DNA of 33,255 nucleotides, from NCBI GenBank assembly GCA_035295665.1, contig DATGIQ010000191.1, positions 1 through 33,255 of the forward strand, in the 5' to 3' direction. Positions within the stretch are counted from its first letter, which is position 1. Each line of letters starts with the position of its first letter. The translations under genes were made by a program, and so were the position numbers. Shown one piece after another: positions 16,583-23,539 of this stretch. The DNA is from DATGIQ01 sp035295665 (GTDB taxonomy: Bacteria; Planctomycetota; Planctomycetia; Gemmatales; Gemmataceae). Under the pieces are notes generated by a model. That model saw only the letters and a list, made by a program, of their open reading frames with translations, ran no database searches and had not been told where the DNA came from.

Positions 16583-17712
16583 CGGCTGAGGCTTCCCCGA
16601 TCGTGGCGATCGCAGGCGATCCCGGCGGCGCAGCGGCGGTGGCCCCGGTCCTCGAGCTGCTGCGGCAGCAAGGGCGCCGGTTGCGTAGCCTGGCATACCG
16701 TCAAGCCGTCGCCAACTGGAGGAGCCGAGGGCTGGACGTGGAGGAATTACCTCCTTCCACCAATGTGGAGCAAGCCCAACGGTACTTGAGCACCCCCCGG
16801 GCCGGCATCCTCTTGAGTGCCACATCCGACAACGGCATCAACCTGGAGAAGCCATTCTTTGCCGCCGCACGCCGGCTGGGCATCCCCTCGTTAGCCGTTC
16901 TGGATCACTGGATGAATTACCGCTTGCGCTTCGCCAATGAACAGGGAGAATTAGCCTATCTCCCGGATCGAATCGCTATTATGGATGCGCAGGCGCAGGA
17001 GGAAATGATTGCGGACGGGCTGGACGCCGGCCGGCTCGTGGTGACGGGACAGCCGGCTTTCGATGAATTGACGTCGTTTCGACGTTCGGTTTCGCCGCAA
17101 CTGCGGCAGGAAGTGCGGCAACGGTTGGGGATCGGCGATGACCAACGGATAGTCTTGTTTGCCTCCGAACCGATCTCGACCATGTGTGGCACCGAGCCGT
17201 CCCAGCCGCTCTACCCCGGGTACACGGAACAGACCGTGCTGCGGGAGGTGGCGACCGCGCTGCAGCGCATTGCCGCCCGGACAACCGAAAAGGTCGTCCT
17301 GGTTGTCCGCCCTCATCCGCTGGACAATCCCAAGAGCTTGCACCTGGCCGCGCAGCCGCCGCTGCGGTTGGTAGTCGATGGCCGGGGCAAGGGACGCGAA
17401 GTGGTGCTGGCCAGCGACCTGGTCACGGGCATGACGACGGTGCTCTTGGTGGAAGCCTGCTTGCTCGGCTGCGTCGTACTCAGCGTCCAGCCGGGATTGC
17501 GCTTCGCCGATGCGCTGCCCACCAACCGCTGGGGCGTGAGCCGGGTCGTTTATCGGGGGGAAGAGATTGAACCGGCATTGGCAAGTCTGTTGTTCGATGA
17601 GGCCATCCGGGCGGAGGCGGTGGCTCGAACGGAAAAGATCCGCATTGAGCCGGGAGCCGCCCAGCGGATTGTCTGCTTGCTGGATTCCATGTTGGGCCGC
17701 CCTTCCGTTTAG
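16579..17712 (+). CDS. Putative GT-B-like protein, possible nonulosonic acid transferase
   Basis: I do not firmly recognise this 377-residue protein. It starts IVAIAGDPGGAAAVAPVLELL, a Rossmann-like opening seen in GT-B enzymes. It then has ILLSATSDNGINLEK, AVLDHWMNYRLRF, a MDAQAQEEMI segment, VTGQPAFDEL (a GNP-like position where GT-B and epimerase folds turn to the second domain), VVRPHP and a GMTTVLLVEACLLGC motif near 295-310. This layout resembles UDP-GlcNAc 2-epimerase/LpxB/polysialyltransferase-like folds. Coupled by an ATGA overlap to the end of the pseG-pseI block, it could transfer the CMP-sugar. That is inference from position. It ends before a 111-base gap. Confidence 0.55.
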   Translation: MTAEASPIVAIAGDPGGAAAVAPVLELLRQQGRRLRSLAYRQAVANWRSRGLDVEELPPSTNVEQAQRYLSTPRAGILLSATSDNGINLEKPFFAAARRLGIPSLAVLDHWMNYRLRFANEQGELAYLPDRIAIMDAQAQEEMIADGLDAGRLVVTGQPAFDELTSFRRSVSPQLRQEVRQRLGIGDDQRIVLFASEPISTMCGTEPSQPLYPGYTEQTVLREVATALQRIAARTTEKVVLVVRPHPLDNPKSLHLAAQPPLRLVVDGRGKGREVVLASDLVTGMTTVLLVEACLLGCVVLSVQPGLRFADALPTNRWGVSRVVYRGEEIEPALASLLFDEAIRAEAVARTEKIRIEPGAAQRIVCLLDSMLGRPSV

Positions 17713-17741
17713 GAACCTTTTCCAGAATAGCTTTCCGGCTG

Positions 17742-17780
17742 GCGTTGCGCGTTCGGTAGTCTTTTCGGTACGCAAAACGC
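17742..17780. other. Imperfect inverted repeat in the gap before the second gene block
   Basis: GCGTTGCG (17742-17749) can pair with CGCAAAACGC (17771-17780) if two bases bulge, around a loop of 21 bases. The gap 17713-17823 is the first clear break in the coupled gene series, so this could be a leader structure or a weak terminator. No T-run follows and no convincing promoter was found. Confidence 0.25.
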
Positions 17781-17812
17781 AAGCGGCCCCGAGGTTTATC
17801 GATCCAACCATC

Positions 17813-17816
17813 GGAG
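17813..17816 (+). promoter_or_regulatory. Ribosome binding site deciding a GTG start
   Basis: GGAG lies 7 bases before the GTG at 17824 and supports that start for the DegT-family gene. Confidence 0.5.
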
Positions 17817-17823
17817 TGAGATC

Positions 17824-19095
17824 GTGAGTAAATTGGCCATTCATGGCGGCCGGCCCGTGCGGACCGCTCCTTTTCCCACATATCGGACCATCGGCGAAGA
17901 GGAAAAACGGGCCGTTGCCGAGGTGCTCGACAGCGGTGTCCTGTCCAGCTTCGTCGGCAATTGGACGGACGAGTTTTATGGCGGGCCGCGCGTCCGCAAA
18001 CTGGAGCGTGAGTGGGCGGAATATTTCCGGGTCAAACATGCGGTCACAGTAAACTCGGCGACATCCGGCCTCAACGCTGCCGTGGGCGCAAGCGGGGTCG
18101 GACCCGGCGATGAAGTCATCGTATCGCCCTACACCATGAGTGCATCGGCAGCGTGTGTGCTCGTGTACAACGCCATCCCGGTCTTTGCCGATATCGACCC
18201 GGAAACCTTCTGCATCAGTGCCGAGACGATCCGCCAACTCCTCACCCCGCGTACCAAGGCCATCGTCATCGTGGACATCTTTGGTCATCCGTTCGATCGG
18301 GATGGCGTCATGGCGTTGGCCCGCGAACAGAACCTCGTCGTCATCGAGGATGCCGCCCAGGCGCCGGGGGCGCTGTACCGTGGCCAACATGCCGGCACGC
18401 TGGCCCACATGGGTGTGTTCAGCTTGAACTACCACAAAACCATCCACAGTGGTGAAGGGGGCGTGATCGTTACGGACGATGATGTCTTCGCCGAACGCTT
18501 GCAGCTGATCCGCAATCACGCCGAGGTCGTGGTCAGCGAGAAGCGGAGTCCGAATCTCATCAACATGCTCGGCTTCAATTACCGCATGACGGAGATCGAA
18601 GCGGCCATCGGCAGCGAACAACTGAAGAAACTGGATCGGCTGCTGCTGCCGCGGATCGAGGCCGCCGATTATCTTACTTCGCGCCTCTACCGGCTGCCGG
18701 GCTTTACGCCGCCCGTGGTCCGTCCCGAAGTCCGCCACGGCTACTACGTGTATGCCATCCGTTACGATGCTCGCAAGACCGGGATTCCACGCAATGCCTT
18801 CGTGAAAGCCTTGAATGCGGAGGGGATTCCAATGACGGCCGGCTACGTCGAGCCGATTTATTGGCAGCCACTCTATCAACAGCGTGTGGTCTATGGGACC
18901 GGCGGCTGTCCGTTTACCTGCTCGCCGTATCGGGGCACGGTGAATTATGAGAAAGGGATCTGCCCAGTGACCGAGCGGATGTATAACGAAGAGCTGATGC
19001 TTACCAATATTTGTCACGCGGACATTACCCATCGGGATCTGGATGATGCAATCACGGCGATCCAAAAAGTGCTGGACCATGCACGGGAGCTCTGA
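17824..19095 (+). CDS. DegT/DnrJ/EryC1/StrS-family sugar aminotransferase
   Basis: A 423-residue PLP enzyme starting at a GTG. It opens LAIHGGRPVRTAPFP, the start seen in the longer DegT subgroup. The PLP site includes NSATSGLNAA (77-86), IEDAAQAPGA (174-183) and the Schiff-base lysine Lys205 in SLNYHKTIHSGEGG. It would add an amino group to a keto sugar nucleotide or a related keto compound. The C-terminal part is longer than PseC and contains a Cys/His-containing stretch (CPFTCSPYRG and NICHAD). It opens the second gene block with a methyltransferase gene 3 bases downstream. The substrate cannot be assigned from the sequence. Confidence 0.87.
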   Translation: MSKLAIHGGRPVRTAPFPTYRTIGEEEKRAVAEVLDSGVLSSFVGNWTDEFYGGPRVRKLEREWAEYFRVKHAVTVNSATSGLNAAVGASGVGPGDEVIVSPYTMSASAACVLVYNAIPVFADIDPETFCISAETIRQLLTPRTKAIVIVDIFGHPFDRDGVMALAREQNLVVIEDAAQAPGALYRGQHAGTLAHMGVFSLNYHKTIHSGEGGVIVTDDDVFAERLQLIRNHAEVVVSEKRSPNLINMLGFNYRMTEIEAAIGSEQLKKLDRLLLPRIEAADYLTSRLYRLPGFTPPVVRPEVRHGYYVYAIRYDARKTGIPRNAFVKALNAEGIPMTAGYVEPIYWQPLYQQRVVYGTGGCPFTCSPYRGTVNYEKGICPVTERMYNEELMLTNICHADITHRDLDDAITAIQKVLDHAREL

Positions 19096-19098
19096 TCC

Positions 19099-19698
19099 AT
19101 GAGCATGCACGAAAAAGACATGCTGATTGCGAATTATCGCGGCCTGTTCCAACAGCACGGCGACGCTCCGGAAGCGACGCAGATGAGCGCTGACGGCCAG
19201 CGGTTTCGCTTTCTGAAGTTGATGGAGATTGCCGACCTGCGGAACCGGCGCGTCCTGGATCTGGGGTGCGGAATCGGGGATTTTTATCCCTTCCTCATCG
19301 AGAAATTCGGCACGCTCGACTACACCGGGATGGACCTCGTTCCGGAAATGGCGCGATTTGCCGCCAAGAAATACCCCGCAGCTCGCTTCCGTTGTTGTGA
19401 TATTTCCACGCGCAGCCTGGAGGATCGCTTCGACTACGTGCTCGCCTCGGTGGTCTTTAATAATGCCATGCCGGACGCGGACACGTACATGCAGGAACTA
19501 CTCACGCATGCCTTCCGGCTGTGCACCGTGGGCCTGGGGTTCAATTTCATTTCCCGGCATGTGAACTTCACGGATCCAGAAATGGCTTACCACGATCCGG
19601 CCGAAGTTCTCGACTTCTGCATCCGCAACCTGACGCGGAAGGTCGTCCTCCATCACCACTACGAGCGCGCCGATGTGGCCGTCTTCGCGTACCGGTAA
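19099..19698 (+). CDS. Small SAM-dependent methyltransferase
   Basis: A 199-residue class I methyltransferase with motif I VLDLGCGIGD at 52-61, YTGMDLVPEM (motif II) and RCCDIS at the motif III position. It lacks a large acceptor-binding domain, so it may use a small sugar nucleotide or act in a complex. The start ATG at 19099 follows the aminotransferase stop by 3 bases. An ATG two codons further on is also possible. The neighbours suggest methylation of the amino sugar made by the preceding enzyme, but no residue shows the acceptor. Confidence 0.78.
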   Translation: MSMHEKDMLIANYRGLFQQHGDAPEATQMSADGQRFRFLKLMEIADLRNRRVLDLGCGIGDFYPFLIEKFGTLDYTGMDLVPEMARFAAKKYPAARFRCCDISTRSLEDRFDYVLASVVFNNAMPDADTYMQELLTHAFRLCTVGLGFNFISRHVNFTDPEMAYHDPAEVLDFCIRNLTRKVVLHHHYERADVAVFAYR

Positions 19699-19704
19699 TC
19701 ACAT

Positions 19705-20673
19705 ATGGCACTGACCCTGACCGATTGTACCGATGGGGAGCACTGGAACCGCTTTGTCGCGGATTCGCCCCATGGGAGCGTTTTCTGTCTGACGCCCTTT
19801 CTCGACGCGCTCCAGGAAGAATATCGCCTGCTGTTTGTCGAGGAGAAGGGATCGCCCCAGGCAGGACTTGTGCTGCTCTTGCGCGACGGTCAGCCTTACC
19901 CCGGCCAGTACCCATTCACCTTGTACCAGGGCGTGCTCCTCGGCGCCGATCTGTGCTCCCGGCCGCCGCACCATCGAACCAAGCAAACCCTGGAAGTGGT
20001 CGGCCATCTCATGGCTGCGCTGGAAGCACAGTACCGCCGGCTGGCCCTCTGTCAGCACTATCGCTTCGAGGATCTGCGTGGTTTCTCCTGGTTCCATTAC
20101 CACGAGCCCGAGCGCGGGCAGTTCCGTCTCGAATTGCAATACTCCGGACTGCTCGATTTGGCGGCGGTGGCGAATTTCGATGCGTACCTCGGCTCGATTC
20201 GTACGGTGCGTCGCCAAGAATACCGGCGCTGTCAGGGGCATGGTTTCTCTGTGCAACCATCCCGCGACCTGGAACTGCTCGATCGGCTGCACCAGCAGAC
20301 GTTTGCCCGTCAGGGGATCGAGCGTGATCCGCACGACGTCCGTCTGCTCCAGTCGATTTCCCGGGCTGCCCTGGAGAATGGGTTGGGCGAAGTATCGACC
20401 TGTGTCGCTCCCAGTGGAGAGGTCGCATCCGCGACGCTGTTCCTATTCGACCAGCGCTGCGGCTATTACCTGGTGAGCGCCAACGATCCGGAACACCGCA
20501 ACAGCGGCAGCGGCACGTACCTGATGATCGAGAACATTCGCCGCTGTCAGTCAAAGGGGCTCCAGGCCGTCGATTTTGTCGGGGTGAACTCCCCTAACCG
20601 GGGCGATTTCAAGACCAGCTTTAATGCTGTACCCGTGCCGTACTTCATCTTGACCTGGGAATGGCCGAGCTAA
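19705..20673 (+). CDS. FemAB-like GNAT acyltransferase
   Basis: A 322-residue protein of the GNAT-fold FemAB/BioF2-like acyltransferase type. It begins with the typical WNRFVADSPHGSVFC and LQEEYRL segments. The second half has EVASATLFLFDQRCGYYLVSAND and the GSGTYLMIENIRRCQSKGLQAVDFVGVNSP region expected of the group, and it ends in a short FKTSFNAVPVPYF. Related proteins transfer amino-acyl or acyl groups; in exopolysaccharide loci they are thought to acylate sugar amines. Here it may put an amino-acid-like or acyl group on the amine made by the DegT enzyme two genes before. It is 6 bases from its upstream neighbour. Confidence 0.75.
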   Translation: MALTLTDCTDGEHWNRFVADSPHGSVFCLTPFLDALQEEYRLLFVEEKGSPQAGLVLLLRDGQPYPGQYPFTLYQGVLLGADLCSRPPHHRTKQTLEVVGHLMAALEAQYRRLALCQHYRFEDLRGFSWFHYHEPERGQFRLELQYSGLLDLAAVANFDAYLGSIRTVRRQEYRRCQGHGFSVQPSRDLELLDRLHQQTFARQGIERDPHDVRLLQSISRAALENGLGEVSTCVAPSGEVASATLFLFDQRCGYYLVSANDPEHRNSGSGTYLMIENIRRCQSKGLQAVDFVGVNSPNRGDFKTSFNAVPVPYFILTWEWPS

Positions 20674-20699
20674 GCGCACCCATGGCATTGGGTGGGCGC
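20674..20699. other. Intergenic hairpin related to the one at 8144-8177
   Basis: GCGCACCCA (20674-20682) pairs with TGGGT-GG-GCGC (20689-20699) with a two-base bulge and a 6-base loop. It begins within one base of the upstream stop codon. The shared core TGGGTGGGC also occurs in the hairpin at 8144-8177. No T-run follows. Confidence 0.45.
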
Positions 20700-20710
20700 A
20701 CACACCCGAC

Positions 20711-20716
20711 CGGAGG
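20711..20716 (+). promoter_or_regulatory. Ribosome binding site deciding the start of the FkbM fusion gene
   Basis: CGGAGG at 20711-20716 lies 4 bases before the ATG at 20721, and GGAGGG is present one base later. It favours this ATG over the in-frame ATG at 20661, which would overlap the previous gene and read through the hairpin. Confidence 0.6.
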
Positions 20717-20720
20717 GTTC

Positions 20721-22514
20721 ATGCCAAAACATTCTCTAGCGGATCTTGAATTGCCAGAAATTCGCTTGATGCCCACGACGCACCATGATAGCGACTTCTA
20801 CGGCGCCAGTTCGCTGGCTGCCGCCTATTGTGGTTTTTCGGAGCCACCGACGAGTCCGCGCGGGTACTGGATGCACGGTTGGGGACCCAAGCAGTTTCTC
20901 GCCTTTGACAGCCCGATCCTCTATTTCGGACCGGTCGATCTAAAAGGGAAACGAGACTATCACTGGGTCGGCCGCCGCGACGAAGAAGAGTTGCTGCATC
21001 GCCACGGCTATGCGAATGCCAAAGCCATCGGCCTGCCGATCGTCTATGTGCCGGAGCAGAAGGTGAGGCGCCGGCCGGGTAGTCTGCTCGTGATGCCGGC
21101 GCATTCGAGTGAGGATACCACGAGCGATTGGCAATTTGAGCAATATGCCGCCGAAATCGAACGCCTCCGACCCGGCTTTTCCGAAGTGTGGATCTGTATC
21201 CATCCGTCGTGTTGGGAACACGGGTACTGGGTGGACGTGTTCAAAGAGCGCGGCTTCCCCATCGTACAAGGCGCGCTGTATACCGACCGCAATGCCCTGG
21301 TGCGACTCTGCCGGCTGTTTTCCACCTTTGAATATGTCACGACCAACGCCGTCGGCTCCCATGTGGCCTACGCCGCCTATCGGGGAGCGAAGGTGTCATT
21401 GTACGGTTCGTACGCCGAGTTGGGAAGCGCCAACTACAACAACGTGACGGAATACCAGCCCATGATGAAGCACTGGGAATGGGCCCGTGCCGAGAGCACC
21501 ATGCGGCAGTACTACCCGGAGTTGTTTTGCCATCCCGCCGAGGCCAAGCAGCGAATCGAGTGGGGCCGTTATGAAGTCGGTTTCGATCACAAGGTCCCGC
21601 CCGCGCAGCTGCGGTCGCTCTTCGGTTGGACGCTCGGAGCCCGGCTCGCCAAGGGTGTGCGAGGCGTCCGGCGAACCGCTACCGAAAGGGCCAAGGATTG
21701 CCTGCGCATGGCCATCCCATCCCGGCTTCGGCATCAACGCCGGCTCCGACGTGATGCGGAATTCCGCCGGGAATGGGAATATCGCAAGGAAGTGGAACGG
21801 CTCCAAAGCGTACCCCGAAATACCCCGGCCACGAGCAACTTGGTGGGCGGCTCGTTTGCACTGCTGGACGCGCAATCGTTTCTCGCCCAGTACAAGGCCA
21901 TCTTTGAGGAACAGATCTACCGGTTCGAAACGCGGACCGAGATGCCTTTGATCATCGACGGTGGGGCCAGCATCGGGCTAAGTGTGCTCTATTTCAAACG
22001 CACCTATCCCAAATGCCGTATTCGCGCCTTTGAACCCGATCCTGCGATCTTCGAGGTGTTGGCGAAGAATTGTGCGGCTTTCGAGTTGGACAACGTGGAG
22101 CTAGTGCCCCAAGCGCTCTGGACGGAAGAGGCCGTGGTCAAGTTCGACCGGGATGGTGCCGATGGCGGGCGGATCGTGGGTCAGACCCACTCTCTCGATG
22201 CCGTGGATGTTCCTGCTTGTCGGCTTCAAAATGTGCTGGATCAGGAAATCGATCTGTTGAAGCTAGACCTGGAAGGATCGGAGCTGGATGTTCTGCGCGA
22301 TTGTGCCGCTGTGTTGGGCAACGTTCAGAAGATCGTCGTCGAATATCACTCCTACCGGAATCAGCCCCAGCAATTGCACGTGCTGACGCAAATACTGAAC
22401 GAGGCCGGCTTCCGCCTGCACATCCAGGGCGGGCTCGTGTCGCGGCAGCCGCTCTGGTGGCGGCAGGTGAGCAGGGGAATGGACATGCGCTTGTATGTTT
22501 ATGGATTTCGATAA
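20721..22514 (+). CDS. Fusion: unrecognised glycan-enzyme domain + FkbM methyltransferase
   Basis: A 597-residue two-part protein. Residues about 370-597 are an FkbM-family SAM methyltransferase (IIDGGASIGLS at 411-421, AFEPDP at 436-441, LKLDLEGSELDVL at 513-525), which O-methylates sugars. Residues about 20-290 I do not recognise. They hold WMHGWGPKQF (50-59), LLVMPAHSSED (122-132), VWICIHPSCWE (156-166), TTNAVGSHVAYAA (207-219) and GAKVSLYGSY (222-231). The last two look like the acceptor-side and nucleotide-side motifs of a GT-B-like transferase. A basic, arginine-rich linker (about 310-360) joins the parts. I infer a glycosyltransferase that also caps or methylates, but the first activity is unproven. 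Confidence 0.7.
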   Translation: MPKHSLADLELPEIRLMPTTHHDSDFYGASSLAAAYCGFSEPPTSPRGYWMHGWGPKQFLAFDSPILYFGPVDLKGKRDYHWVGRRDEEELLHRHGYANAKAIGLPIVYVPEQKVRRRPGSLLVMPAHSSEDTTSDWQFEQYAAEIERLRPGFSEVWICIHPSCWEHGYWVDVFKERGFPIVQGALYTDRNALVRLCRLFSTFEYVTTNAVGSHVAYAAYRGAKVSLYGSYAELGSANYNNVTEYQPMMKHWEWARAESTMRQYYPELFCHPAEAKQRIEWGRYEVGFDHKVPPAQLRSLFGWTLGARLAKGVRGVRRTATERAKDCLRMAIPSRLRHQRRLRRDAEFRREWEYRKEVERLQSVPRNTPATSNLVGGSFALLDAQSFLAQYKAIFEEQIYRFETRTEMPLIIDGGASIGLSVLYFKRTYPKCRIRAFEPDPAIFEVLAKNCAAFELDNVELVPQALWTEEAVVKFDRDGADGGRIVGQTHSLDAVDVPACRLQNVLDQEIDLLKLDLEGSELDVLRDCAAVLGNVQKIVVEYHSYRNQPQQLHVLTQILNEAGFRLHIQGGLVSRQPLWWRQVSRGMDMRLYVYGFR

Positions 22515-22575
22515 CCGTTACCGGGCAAGCGAGGAGCGTACGCAACCCGTAAACTGAAAGGGAGAGGTGAACCCT

Positions 22576-23502
22576 ATGATCGGGCTCCAGACGAAGCAAC
22601 ACGAGATGATCTCCAGCAAGGAAATTGGCCAATTTGATCGGGAGGGCTACCTCTTAGTTCGGAATATGTTGACCCCCGAACAGGTGGCCGAACTGCGCGC
22701 ATTCTTCCGGCCGAAGTTCAACCTCCCCGCCGAGGATCGTCTGCCGGGCGATACCGAAGGCGGCCTCGTCGATATCTTCTCGCGCTATCCGTCCATTCGC
22801 TGGCTACTCTTCCACGAACGGCTCATCGAGCTGATGAAGGCGTTCGCAGGCGACGACTTCCTCCTCATGCCGGAGTCTTTTGCCATCCTCAACAGCTTTG
22901 GGCGCTGGCACAAGGATACGACCCCCTGGGAGAAAAAGAGTGGCCGCAAGATCCATTGGGAAAAGGGCTATCGGATGATTGGCTTTGCGTTCTATCTGCA
23001 AGACAATACGGAAGAATACGGCGGGGGCCTGGATGTCGAGCCGAAATCTCATCTCGAGCCTGACCCCTTCATCAGCTCGCCGGAATGGTCGAAACGACCG
23101 CTCGGGCAAAGAATTAGCCTCAAGGTGAAGAAGATGTGGTACGCCTGCACGGGGCAGCATCCGATCCTCGACGCGCCCGGCTGGGATGGAACTCCGTATT
23201 TCTTCCGCAGGAACCCGGTCAAGATTCCAAACAAGGCCGGCGATCTCGTCCTGTTCGATATCCGGGTCAACCACCGCGGCAGCCAACCCCGGCAGCTCCC
23301 GGTTCCCCCCGAGCACGAAAAGATCCTGATCAACGGCGGCTTCGTGATCAATAACCGTCGCTTCATCCAGGATCGCCTCGATTACTACCACAGCAGGGAT
23401 GGCTGCTTCTATCCAAAAGGACTCCGTTATCCCGCCGACTTCCTGAGCGAAGCGGAGGCTCACGGTATTCGCCTGGCCACCGATGATCAAGGACGCATGT
23501 AG
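22576..23502 (+). CDS. PhyH-family Fe(II)/2-oxoglutarate-type dioxygenase
   Basis: A 308-residue phytanoyl-CoA dioxygenase-like protein. The start EIGQFDREGYLLVRNMLT is the usual PhyH opening. The iron-binding facial triad is visible as His112-x-Asp114 in GRWHKDT and His233 in DIRVNHRGSQPR, whose following Arg239 could bind 2-oxoglutarate. It would hydroxylate or otherwise oxidise a small molecule. Enzymes of this family in glycan or natural-product clusters act on sugars or lipids, but the substrate here is unknown. GGAGAGG lies 8 bases before the ATG at 22576, which I prefer over the GTG at 22567. It sits between the two FkbM fusion genes. Confidence 0.82.
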   Translation: MIGLQTKQHEMISSKEIGQFDREGYLLVRNMLTPEQVAELRAFFRPKFNLPAEDRLPGDTEGGLVDIFSRYPSIRWLLFHERLIELMKAFAGDDFLLMPESFAILNSFGRWHKDTTPWEKKSGRKIHWEKGYRMIGFAFYLQDNTEEYGGGLDVEPKSHLEPDPFISSPEWSKRPLGQRISLKVKKMWYACTGQHPILDAPGWDGTPYFFRRNPVKIPNKAGDLVLFDIRVNHRGSQPRQLPVPPEHEKILINGGFVINNRRFIQDRLDYYHSRDGCFYPKGLRYPADFLSEAEAHGIRLATDDQGRM

Positions 23503-23539
23503 AAAGGTCGGTTTCGCGGCGGTCCCAGCGAGGTATGCG

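Noticed and set aside
16951..19158. Long minus-strand open frame (735 codons)
   Set aside because: It crosses a clear gene boundary and an intergenic gap and mirrors the aminotransferase and the GT-B-like gene; no domain is recognisable.
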